From Psychromonas sp. MME1 (GTDB lineage: Bacteria; Pseudomonadota; Gammaproteobacteria; Enterobacterales; Psychromonadaceae), in contig NZ_CP160906.1 of assembly GCF_041080865.1 (NCBI RefSeq), forward strand, positions 1,054,001 through 1,118,000: DNA of 64,000 nucleotides, read 5' to 3'. Under the pieces are notes generated by a model. That model ran no database searches and was not told where the DNA came from. It worked only from the letters and a program-made list of their open reading frames with translations. Every line of letters starts with the position of its first letter. The stretch's first letter is position 1. This document shows, piece by piece, positions 55,573 through 64,000 of the stretch. A program made the translations under genes and the position numbers.

Positions 55573-57687
55573 CTAATTTGCCGATTTACTATTGAAATTG
55601 AGTTGCTGTAAAAGAAGTTGTATATCTAATGCAGTAAAAGCGATTAAACGTAACTGTTCGACGATTAAAAGCTCTTCACCGTTAAAATCAATCTTATACT
55701 CTTCAAATTTTTCAATAGTATCATTGATTTCGTTCGTATCAAGCAGTTCGATTTTATTTGCTCGATTTATCTGTAAATAGGTGGCATTAACGAGGTTTTG
55801 CAAGGCAATATTGTCTTGATAATTATCCATTTTATGGCGATGCGAAGCGAGTGCCGCAATATAGGAAACCAAGGCATCACATCTATTTGCCAATGCATAG
55901 GCTTCTTTGTGTAATTTTTGTTTTGAATTAGGCTCAATGAGCATGCTTTGCCAAGCTGTTGTTAACATAGCATCGCTATTAAATGTTTCAAATCGCGTGA
56001 TCCGGTAATTCAGATTTTCACTGCGGCCATATTGATATTGATCACTGACTTGCTTGAAGTAACGTTCACTATAAGTTAATAATTGATTAACTAAGGCCGG
56101 AAAGCGTAAAAATTGCCAGTCTGGAAAAATAAAGGAAATAGCCATCAAACTAAGTATACAACCGAGTAAAGTTTCTCCAATTCTCGCGGGTAATATGACC
56201 ATACCAGCCCCGTTGAGTAGGTTGAAAATAAACATAACAAAGAGAGTAATAAATATAACGGCTAACCCATAATTGGTACGTAAATAGTTAAAGAACAAAA
56301 AGGCAGATAAGAGTAAAAGAATGACTTGAGCCCAACTACTCTCTATGAACATGATAATTGGGTAACAAATTAATATACCGAGTAGGGTGCCGATAGTGCG
56401 CTGAACAAGGCGCTTACGTGTTTCGCTGAAACTTGGCTGGCAAACGAAAAGCACGGTGAGTAGAAGCCAAAAGCCATGTGTTAAACTAAATTGATATTGT
56501 AATATGTAGGCAATTGATAGACATATACTAATTCGCATTGCATGTTTAAAGGTCATGTTGCTGGGTTTTAGTGCATTAGAAAAGGTTTTTCTGATACCCA
56601 ATTTTTCAGCTGTTACCATATCCACAGGTACAACGGTTGTTTGTATAGAATTGTCTTGTTGTGCTTTACTAATTTCTTTTAATAAATGACTGATTTCAGA
56701 AATATTATCAAATATGGTTTGTAAAGCTTGCATTGCTTCACTCTCTTTTTTAGTGAGGCGATCCTGTTGTTGTAGTAGATGTAGCTGATCTGACAGCGCT
56801 CTGACATTCCATTTTAAACGGCGACTGTGTTGATAATTTTTTTTATCGGTAATGGAGAGACCTAATTGATAGCAGTCTTCACTGAGCTGCAATAAAAGCT
56901 GGTGATAACCTTCTAAAATCTGACTTTTACCAAATTGACTCTCTAATTGACTATAGGAGTATTGGCTGGCACAAATTCGCTCATGAATTTGTTCAGCGAC
57001 AAAATATAAGTAATTTAGGCGATTAAGCTCTTCTTGTTTATGAGAAATCTGAAAACGTGATTGAATAATATTTTTAGAGTTTACTAAACGCGCCATAATG
57101 GAAATGTTTATCAGTGCTAACTGCTGGCGAATCGCAAAAATATCAGAACGCTTACGGCCTTCCGATTCATTAAATAACATCGCTTTTTGAAGTTGATAAC
57201 GGCTTAACGTAAAGAATAGTTGTGCTAATTGCACTCTTAATGATTGATAGGGGCTACAAATATTCCAGATGATTGAAAAAAAACCATACCATAATGCACC
57301 CAGACTGAAATATAAGGGTTGTATATACCAACTTGTCTCTGTTTGGTAACCAATCATCGTATAAATGGCAATTAAGACAGCGCCAAAACCGATTTTGTTA
57401 TAATGCGTTCCATAGACAGCTAACATCATAAAGGTGAAACTGGATAAAAATAATCCTATGGCAAACAAAATAGGATAGGGCATAAGTAATTCAATACTGG
57501 TAGAGGCGATAAAAAAACAACCAGCAATAGTAACAATAAATTTTCCTCTACCTTTATAGTTATCATCCGTTTCTACTATGGCACTTGCCATTACACCTAA
57601 ACAAAGATAAATCGATAGCGTTAATGTCTGTTGATTAAAAATATTTTCTAAACTAGGCTCTATTGCTGGGATAAAGGTGATAGCCAT
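55573..57687 (-). CDS. YccS-like FUSC-family membrane protein
   Basis: A 704-residue protein with two sets of membrane helices (about 15-150 and 390-520) separated by a helical cytoplasmic domain (about 160-370) and followed by a C-terminal domain, the YccS/YhfK layout. FSETRKRLVQRTIGTLLGILICYPI is the FUSC hallmark, and LPARIGETLLGCILSLMAISFIFPDWQ follows it. FUSC proteins are linked to efflux of aromatic acids (AaeB), but YccS has no proven substrate. It is the first gene of an operon with tusE, nine bases away. Confidence 0.88.
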   Translation of the reverse strand: MAITFIPAIEPSLENIFNQQTLTLSIYLCLGVMASAIVETDDNYKGRGKFIVTIAGCFFIASTSIELLMPYPILFAIGLFLSSFTFMMLAVYGTHYNKIGFGAVLIAIYTMIGYQTETSWYIQPLYFSLGALWYGFFSIIWNICSPYQSLRVQLAQLFFTLSRYQLQKAMLFNESEGRKRSDIFAIRQQLALINISIMARLVNSKNIIQSRFQISHKQEELNRLNYLYFVAEQIHERICASQYSYSQLESQFGKSQILEGYHQLLLQLSEDCYQLGLSITDKKNYQHSRRLKWNVRALSDQLHLLQQQDRLTKKESEAMQALQTIFDNISEISHLLKEISKAQQDNSIQTTVVPVDMVTAEKLGIRKTFSNALKPSNMTFKHAMRISICLSIAYILQYQFSLTHGFWLLLTVLFVCQPSFSETRKRLVQRTIGTLLGILICYPIIMFIESSWAQVILLLLSAFLFFNYLRTNYGLAVIFITLFVMFIFNLLNGAGMVILPARIGETLLGCILSLMAISFIFPDWQFLRFPALVNQLLTYSERYFKQVSDQYQYGRSENLNYRITRFETFNSDAMLTTAWQSMLIEPNSKQKLHKEAYALANRCDALVSYIAALASHRHKMDNYQDNIALQNLVNATYLQINRANKIELLDTNEINDTIEKFEEYKIDFNGEELLIVEQLRLIAFTALDIQLLLQQLNFNSKSAN

Positions 57688-58005
57688 TGCTATTAATACC
57701 CTAACCCTGCATGTATATTTGTATCGGATATTAATTTACGTAACAGCGAGTTTAAAAAATAATTTGAGTTAGATGTCTGCATCGATTAATTGTGTGAATC
57801 CATTAATTATTGAAAGAGGGTACTAGCATAGAAACAAAAATTAAAAGATCGTTGCTCATAAACTATTCATAGATGCTAGATTATTGAATTTTAACCTTTA
57901 GCTATACAATAGAAAAGATAAATTACAGTGTTATGATTAATGTGACATATCCGTATTGTTTTGCGACAATAGCGACCCAACATTTTATTTTTAGAGAGTT
58001 TAATA
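57688..58005. other. Divergent intergenic region, yccS-like gene and folD
   Basis: 318 bp, AT-rich, upstream of both divergent genes. No gene, repeat or firm promoter recognised. Confidence 0.4.
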
Positions 58006-58860
58006 ATGTCTGCTCAAATCATTGATGGAAAAGCGATTGCAGCCGCGATTACAGATAAAGTTGCCCACGGTGTTCAAGCTCGTGTTATGAAGGGACTGCG
58101 AGCGCCTGGTTTAGCCGTTATCTTAGTGGGAGGAGATCCTGCCTCTCAGATATATGTACAAAGTAAACGACGTACTTGTGAAAAGGTCGGCTTTAAGTCC
58201 AAAGCGTACGACCTGCCTGTCACCACGACCCAAGAAGCGTTATTAACACTTATTGATCAATTAAATAAAGATAAAGAGATAGATGGCATTTTAGTGCAAT
58301 TTCCATTACCAGAAGGGTTGGATGAGACACAAGTTATTGAACGTATTCATCCACATAAAGATGTTGATGGCTTTCATCCCTATAATGTGGGTCGCCTTGC
58401 TCAACGTATTCCACTGCTACGTTCCTGTACGCCACGGGGTATGATCAGCATGATTGAATATATTGGCGTTGATATTAAAGGTAAACATGCCGTTGTTGTT
58501 GGTGCATCGAATATTGTCGGACGACCAATGACTTTAGAATTATTACTTGCTGGATGCACAACAACGTGTTGCCATCGTTTTACAGAAGATTTACAGCAAT
58601 ACGTTAAACAAGCCGATATTCTAGTGGTTGCTCGCGGCAAGGCGAATTTCATTCCCGGTGAATGGATAAAAGAGGGGGCCATTGTACTTGATGTAGGTAT
58701 TAATCGTTTAGAAAATGGAACAATTGCAGGTGATGTGGACTTTGAAAGCGCCAAACAGCGTGCAGCTTGGATTTCTCCGGTACCAGGTGGTGTTGGACCG
58801 ATGACCGTCGCAACGCTTATTGAAAATACCTTACTCGCCTGTGAAAAATTTCACAGTTAA
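58006..58860 (+). CDS. folD: Methylenetetrahydrofolate dehydrogenase / cyclohydrolase
   Basis: A 284-residue bifunctional one-carbon enzyme converting 5,10-methylene-THF to 10-formyl-THF with [20 protein letters not shown] holds the active-site Lys. [14 protein letters not shown] and [18 protein letters not shown] are folate-site motifs, and [13 protein letters not shown] is the nucleotide loop. [20 protein letters not shown] ends it. GAGAG lies before the ATG. Monocistronic, with a terminator after it. Confidence 0.97.
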   Translation: MSAQIIDGKAIAAAITDKVAHGVQARVMKGLRAPGLAVILVGGDPASQIYVQSKRRTCEKVGFKSKAYDLPVTTTQEALLTLIDQLNKDKEIDGILVQFPLPEGLDETQVIERIHPHKDVDGFHPYNVGRLAQRIPLLRSCTPRGMISMIEYIGVDIKGKHAVVVGASNIVGRPMTLELLLAGCTTTCCHRFTEDLQQYVKQADILVVARGKANFIPGEWIKEGAIVLDVGINRLENGTIAGDVDFESAKQRAAWISPVPGGVGPMTVATLIENTLLACEKFHS

Positions 58861-58886
58861 TAGTATCCAGATAGATAGTAACCAAG

Positions 58887-58910
58887 AAAAAGAGCTGCGG
58901 CTCTTTTTTT
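58887..58910 (+). terminator. Intrinsic terminator after folD
   Basis: AAAAGAGC, loop TGCG, GCTCTTTT and further T. It begins 27 bp past the folD stop. Confidence 0.9.
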
Positions 58911-58925
58911 ATACCCGTTATTTTA

Positions 58926-58972
58926 ATACCAACCAGCATAAGTATCTGATCTATCTTGTTGGTTAAAATAAT
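58926..58972 (-). repeat. MITE-like repeat, copy 4 (truncated)
   Basis: About 47 bp matching only one end of the repeat (ATACCAA..., TCTGATCTAT, TTGGTTAAAATAA), in the same orientation as copy 2. The remainder is missing. Between the folD and gapA terminators. Confidence 0.65.
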
Positions 58973-58998
58973 AAGAGTGAGGACAAGATTTTTTTGGT

Positions 58999-59030
58999 AA
59001 AAAAAAGCCCACGTTACGACGCAGGCTTCA
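58999..59030 (-). terminator. Intrinsic terminator after gapA
   Basis: On the minus strand GAAGCCTGCGTCG then TAACGTGGGCTT and a run of T: AGCC/GGCT and CGT/ACG pair, giving a stem with a bulge. It begins about 20 bp past the gapA stop. Confidence 0.75.
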
Positions 59031-59051
59031 TTTTATCTATATGCGAGTTTC

Positions 59052-60160
<1,109 letters not shown>

Positions 60161-60368
60161 ATGAAACACCAAATTGTAATTTAATTACCATGTTGCTTAA
60201 AAATAAAGCAATCAAATAGTTAATTACGCTGCTATTTTATGTTCTAAGCGTTAGAAAAGAAAGCTAAACAGTTTGATAACGGCAATATAAGTCAGATATT
60301 GATGGAGGATGCCGAGAATTTAATCAAGTTAGTTTAGCGGATTATATTCTTAAGTTATTCATTTATCG
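60161..60368. other. Gap between gapA leader region and the GGDEF operon
   Basis: Upstream of gapA and downstream of the GGDEF gene. TTGCTT-AAAAATA-AAGCAA near 60193-60211 is a small hairpin. No gene; gapA promoter not pinned down. Confidence 0.4.
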
Positions 60369-61367
60369 TTATTTAGGCGCAATTTCACACAGTCGATAAC
60401 AATTTCTACCCGCTTCTTTGGCTAAGTATAATTGTTCATCGGCGATTTTTAAGGCTTCTTCAACACTACTATCGACATCAGGAGTGAGGCAACATATTCC
60501 CACGCTAGTAGTTATATAATTTACATTTTTATTATACTCATGAACTATATTTTGGGATTTTAAGTTTTCTTGAAAACGTTCTACGACTTTGATTGTCCCT
60601 TCTTTATCCGTATTCGCTAAGCACATAATAAACTCTTCGCCACCAAAACGTCCGACAACATCCTCTGGGCGCATTGCAGAATTTTCCATGATCCGTGCAA
60701 CTTCTTGTAATACTTCATCACCACGTAGGTGGCCATAATTATCGTTATACATCTTAAAGCAATCTATATCGAATAATACAAATGAGATTGGCAATGAATA
60801 CCGTAAACAATTTTTCCAATGGGTTGTAGTAAAGCGGTCGATCCCCCTGCGATTTAATAATCCCGTCAGAGGATCTTCTATCGATAGTGATTCCAAGCGA
60901 TCATTTTCATTTTTTATAAGTTGTAATTCTCTAATCGTCTCTTTTAGTTCTTCAGCCTGTTGTTTAATTAAACAAAATTGTTCAAAAAGATCCTTAAACA
61001 ACTGGACTTTGCTACGTAAAACAATCGGATCGATTGGTTTCATCATGTAATCTATCGCACCGACTTCATAGCCCCTAAAAATAGCCGTTTCTTCTTTACT
61101 ATATGCAGTAACAAAAATGATAGGTGTTGTTTTAGTTTTACTGATACTTCTTAGTACTTCTGCGGTTTCAAAGCCGTCCATGACCGGCATTTGTACATCG
61201 AGTAAAATAAGGGCAAAGGAGTGTACTGCACATAATGCTAATGCTTCCTCTCCGGAGTTTGCTGAAACTAAGTCAACATCACTTCCGGCAAGGATACTTT
61301 CAATGACAAAAATATTTTCTTGTATATCATCAACGACTAAAATTTTTATTTTATCTTTCTTTATCAT
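60369..61367 (-). CDS. Response regulator with GGDEF diguanylate cyclase domain
   Basis: A 332-residue protein. The receiver domain (about 1-120) has ILVVDDIQENI, the phosphorylated Asp in LILLDVQMPVMDGFE, and Lys in DYMMKPID. A coiled linker (FCLIKQQAEELKETIRELQLIKNENDRLESL) leads to a GGDEF domain (about 165-330) with DPLTGLLNRRGIDRF and the active GGEEF site in VGRFGGEEFIMCLA. It should make c-di-GMP when phosphorylated. The start (ATG 61367) shares ATGA with the cheB stop; last gene of the operon. Confidence 0.92.
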   Translation of the reverse strand: MIKKDKIKILVVDDIQENIFVIESILAGSDVDLVSANSGEEALALCAVHSFALILLDVQMPVMDGFETAEVLRSISKTKTTPIIFVTAYSKEETAIFRGYEVGAIDYMMKPIDPIVLRSKVQLFKDLFEQFCLIKQQAEELKETIRELQLIKNENDRLESLSIEDPLTGLLNRRGIDRFTTTHWKNCLRYSLPISFVLFDIDCFKMYNDNYGHLRGDEVLQEVARIMENSAMRPEDVVGRFGGEEFIMCLANTDKEGTIKVVERFQENLKSQNIVHEYNKNVNYITTSVGICCLTPDVDSSVEEALKIADEQLYLAKEAGRNCYRLCEIAPK

Positions 61368-61954
61368 TGCTGATCCTGCTTTTGTATTTTCAATTTTGTT
61401 GATAGTAATGCGCTTATTTCTGTCAAACATAACACACTGTTCGGGGTTAATAATCTCAACGCACTTTCAGGCATTTCTTTTGCGTAAGCTTCTGTTGGCG
61501 ATTGTATGATGGTGTAGCCCCCATGATTTTTAATAGCAAGTAGTCCCTTCGCACCATCGCAATTAGCACCAGTTAACAACACACCAATTAACGTATCCCT
61601 GAATGCATCAGCCGCTGTTTCGAATAAAACGTCAATGGCTGGACGTGAAAAATTGACCTTTTCATCTCCGGATAATGAAAAAGTGTAATCTTTCTCAATT
61701 AAGAGATGATAATTGGGTGGGGCAATATAAATACGGCCCGGTAATATTTTTTCTTTATCCTGTACTTGTTGCACTAACATTGTTGCTTTTTCATTGAGAA
61801 TATTAGCCAATTTACTATCATAATTAGGACTTAAATGCTGTACCACGATTACAGGAATAGTTAATTCTGTTAATTGTGCAAAGAGATAACTAAGCGCCTC
61901 TAATCCTCCTGCGGAGGTACCAATTACGATTGCCTGATATTGATGAGTCATCAC
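61364..61954 (-). CDS. CheB-type methylesterase, catalytic domain only
   Basis: A 196-residue protein made of the CheB catalytic domain without a receiver. The triad residues are in GTSAGGLEALS (Ser), VQHLSPNYDSKLA (His) and LTGANCDGAKGL (Asp); PPNYHLLIE is conserved. It begins with GTG-ATG overlapping the cheR stop (TGA) and ends over the GGDEF gene start, so the genes are tightly coupled. In clusters like this CheB/CheR may modify a local signalling protein rather than a chemoreceptor. Confidence 0.9.
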   Translation of the reverse strand: MMTHQYQAIVIGTSAGGLEALSYLFAQLTELTIPVIVVQHLSPNYDSKLANILNEKATMLVQQVQDKEKILPGRIYIAPPNYHLLIEKDYTFSLSGDEKVNFSRPAIDVLFETAADAFRDTLIGVLLTGANCDGAKGLLAIKNHGGYTIIQSPTEAYAKEMPESALRLLTPNSVLCLTEISALLSTKLKIQKQDQQ

Positions 61955-62787
61955 AAATGTTTATTCATTTTTTGGTATGTTGGCATTTTATTGTCAATGG
62001 TGCTGTATTTAGGATAAATATCCGCATATTTAAGTGTCTCTTGGGAACCAAGACAAAGTACGCCATTATTAATTAAACTTTTATCAAACAGCTTAAATAC
62101 TCTATTTTGTAGTTTGTTATTAAAATAGATGAGTACATTGCGACACACTATTAAATGCATTTCTGCAAAATCGCCATCGGATACAAGGTTATGGTGCGCA
62201 AAAATAATGTTTTCTTGTAAGTTAGAATTTAAAATAATTGATTTTCCATCGGTAATAAAATAGTCAGAAAAATCTTCCTTACCGCCCGCAGCAATATAGT
62301 TTTTTGAGTAACTTTTCATGATCCCAATCGGGAATATTGCTTCCTTCGCCACATTCAATATTTTATCATTGAAATCAGTGGCATAGATTTGAGCTCAATC
62401 ATAGAGTCCTTCTTCTTTTAGTAAAATAGCCATCGAGTAAACTTCTTCACCGGAAGAGCAACCCGCATGCCATATTTTTATTTTCGGATAGGTTTTTAGA
62501 ATTGGAACGATTTCGTTTCTGAGCATTTGAAAGAAACTAGGATCTCTAAACAACTCCGTTACATTGATGGAGAAGTCCGATAATACCCGCTCAAGGTAAC
62601 CCGGTTGATGAAATAGTAGGTGTTGTAACTGTGATATCGAATCAAGCGAATCGGTAACCACGCGTGCTAGCAAACGGCGTTTTAGATGCGCTTTAGAATA
62701 GTTTCTAAAGTCATAACCAAATTGACGATATAGACCTTCGATTAGAAGGTCTAACTCGATATCTTGAACATCGATATTAGGCATCAT
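61951..62787 (-). pseudogene. CheR-type methyltransferase interrupted by an in-frame TGA
   Basis: A 279-codon frame from ATG 62787 (ATGA overlap with the upstream regulator gene). The N-terminal half has YRQFGYDFRNYSKAHLKRRLL, INVTELFRDPSFFQMLR and the SAM-binding IWHAGCSSGEEVYSMAILL. A TGA at 62395-62397 follows GLYD; the same frame continues AQIYATDFNDKILNVAKEAIF, then LIVCRNVLIYFN to the end. Related CheR proteins often have Arg there, so CGA to TGA is the simplest change. If the stop is real, the product lacks the catalytic second half. Confidence 0.85.
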
Positions 62788-64000
62788 GCTAACCACACTT
62801 TTAATACGGATAATAGTTTCTCTGTATCTATGGGTTTAGTGATATAGTCATTTGCGCCAATTTCTAAACATTTTAAACGCTCATTTTGCATTGCTTTAGC
62901 GGTTAATACGATAATAGGCACATCCTTACCTTTTGGTAAATGACGAATTTTTTCAATGGCTTGATAACCATCAACTTTCGGCATCATAATGTCCATTAAA
63001 ATAATATCAACATGTTGGCCAGCTGCGATAAAATCAATAGACTCTTGTCCATTTTCAGCAATATCAACCTGTACGTCGAATGTTTCTAATAAACTTTTCA
63101 TGGCAAATATATTTCGTTCATCATCATCGACAACTAAAAATCGTTTTCCTTTTAATAGGTTAACGTTTTCCGATGAAGGCAAATCGGTAAGCTCATCATC
63201 GCTTTTATGATTTAATTGATGTAAAAATAATGATATTTCATCTTTTAATCTATTAATACTTTTCGGACTTTTTAAAACAATAGTATTCGACAGGCTGCCA
63301 AAAGTTTGCATTTCAGCGTCACTGAGCACTTGATCGGAATAGATAATTACAGGCGTATTTTTATGTTCACTAAAGAGTCTTAAAAACGCCGCATTTTCAG
63401 TTGCATAAAGCAACTTATCGACAACCATACAGCCGACTGGTTCATCTTTTAATAAGCTTAGTGCTGATTGGACGGTTAACTCTTTCATTACCTTAAGCTG
63501 TCCAAGTTTACTAAAGTTATCAAAATTCTCGTTGCCACATTCACCGACGATTAATAGTGTTTGTGCATTTTCTTGAACATTATTTTCAATAGTCGCTAAG
63601 GTTTTATAGATGGTTTTTATATCGACTGGTTTCTTTAAGAAACCGATAACGTTATTAGGCAAATTTTCTTCTTTGATATTGTCTTGGCCACTGATGATAT
63701 GTACCAATGCATTTTTAGTTGCTTCCATAACCTGTAATTTTTCAGCAACGAGATCGCCACTCATATCCGGTAAACCGAGGTCTAATAAAATAACGCCAGG
63801 GGCGAAACTTTCGCTATGCTAAGCGCCTCATTACCACTATGAGCAATACGCGTTTCATAGCCCTTGTTGGTACTTAGTTCGCGCAATGTTTTGGCAAAAT
63901 TCTGATCATCTTCGATAATAAGTAAGCGATTATTATGCTGTTTAGGCTCAACGACTGGTTGAGGAATAGGAGCTTCGCTATCTGGTATCGCTTTTAGTGC
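62784..64000 (-). CDS. Multi-receiver response regulator or hybrid kinase C-terminus, partial and frameshifted
   Basis: The gene enters from beyond the window. The first visible receiver has LLIIEDDQNFAKTLRELSTNKGYETRIAHSGNEAL; it continues as PGVILLDLGLPDMSGDLVAEKL only after adding one base to the four-base run at 63799-63802. A degenerate second receiver-like domain (TLLIVGECGNENFDNFSKL) lacks the phosphorylated Asp. A complete last receiver has FLVVDDDERNIFAMKSLL, ILMDIMMPKVDGYQ and DYITKPID. The N-terminal part is unseen; a hybrid histidine kinase is likely given the CheR-CheB-GGDEF genes after it. Confidence 0.8.

Overview
The window is a chromosomal stretch of an AT-rich marine gammaproteobacterium. 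The TCA proteins, GAPDH, FolD and EfpL are very close to enterobacterial and Vibrio versions. The mix of small Vibrio/Shewanella-type families (DUF3622, VF530), many chemotaxis and c-di-GMP proteins and low GC suggests Psychromonas or a near relative. That assignment is from memory of the families, not from a search.

Layout. 1-8620: end of the sdh-suc operon (sdhA partial, sdhB, sucA, sucB, sucC, sucD), with a good internal promoter before sucC and a strong terminator after sucD. 8697-10822: small DUF3622 and VF530 genes, an AAC(3)-family acetyltransferase and a small exported protein. 11174-15057: MoxR ATPase / DUF58 / transglutaminase operon. 15156-19101: a beta-CASP nuclease and the divergent AMMECR1-Memo-radical SAM trio. 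19192-23155: HAD-IIA phosphatase-like gene, a large lipoprotein and a PEP-CTERM protein. 23516-27421: two periplasmic solute-binding proteins flanking a chemoreceptor. 27667-29917: ZapG/YhcB and a B12-binding radical SAM protein. 30112-36690: a redox block with two LysR regulators, two tandem old yellow enzymes, a nitroreductase, and a MarR-membrane protein pair. 36982-41764: CHAT-protease lipoprotein, NERD/zinc-ribbon protein, tRNA-Val(GAC) and a Trp-hendecad repeat protein. 42116-45507: a second chemoreceptor and an EAL phosphodiesterase. 45842-51658: topB, GntR regulator, eda, monooxygenase-like gene, NfeD-SPFH pair. 51979-60044: MscK-like channel, efpL, tusE, yccS-like, folD, gapA. 60369-64000: an operon with GGDEF response regulator, CheB, CheR and a multi-receiver regulator running off the end.

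Two cross-cutting observations stand out. First, seven genes are broken as read: five by an apparent one-base loss, mostly in homopolymer runs (sdhA, CHAT lipoprotein, chemoreceptor, EAL protein, multi-receiver regulator), and two by an in-frame stop (Trp-repeat protein, cheR). Adding one base restores clean full-length family matches, so sequencing error is a serious explanation, although decay is possible. Second, a roughly 160-bp MITE-like repeat with 12-bp terminal inverted repeats occurs in two full and two degraded copies, always between genes.

Functionally, the window combines central carbon metabolism (TCA, Entner-Doudoroff aldolase, GAPDH, one-carbon), signalling (two chemoreceptors, EAL and GGDEF enzymes, CheB/CheR phosphorelay) and redox/xenobiotic reductases. 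No phage, CRISPR, transposase or obvious complete defence system was seen. The least understood genes are the AMMECR1-Memo-radical SAM set, the CHAT lipoprotein, the NERD/zinc-ribbon protein, the Trp-hendecad protein and the heme-type membrane protein beside MarR.
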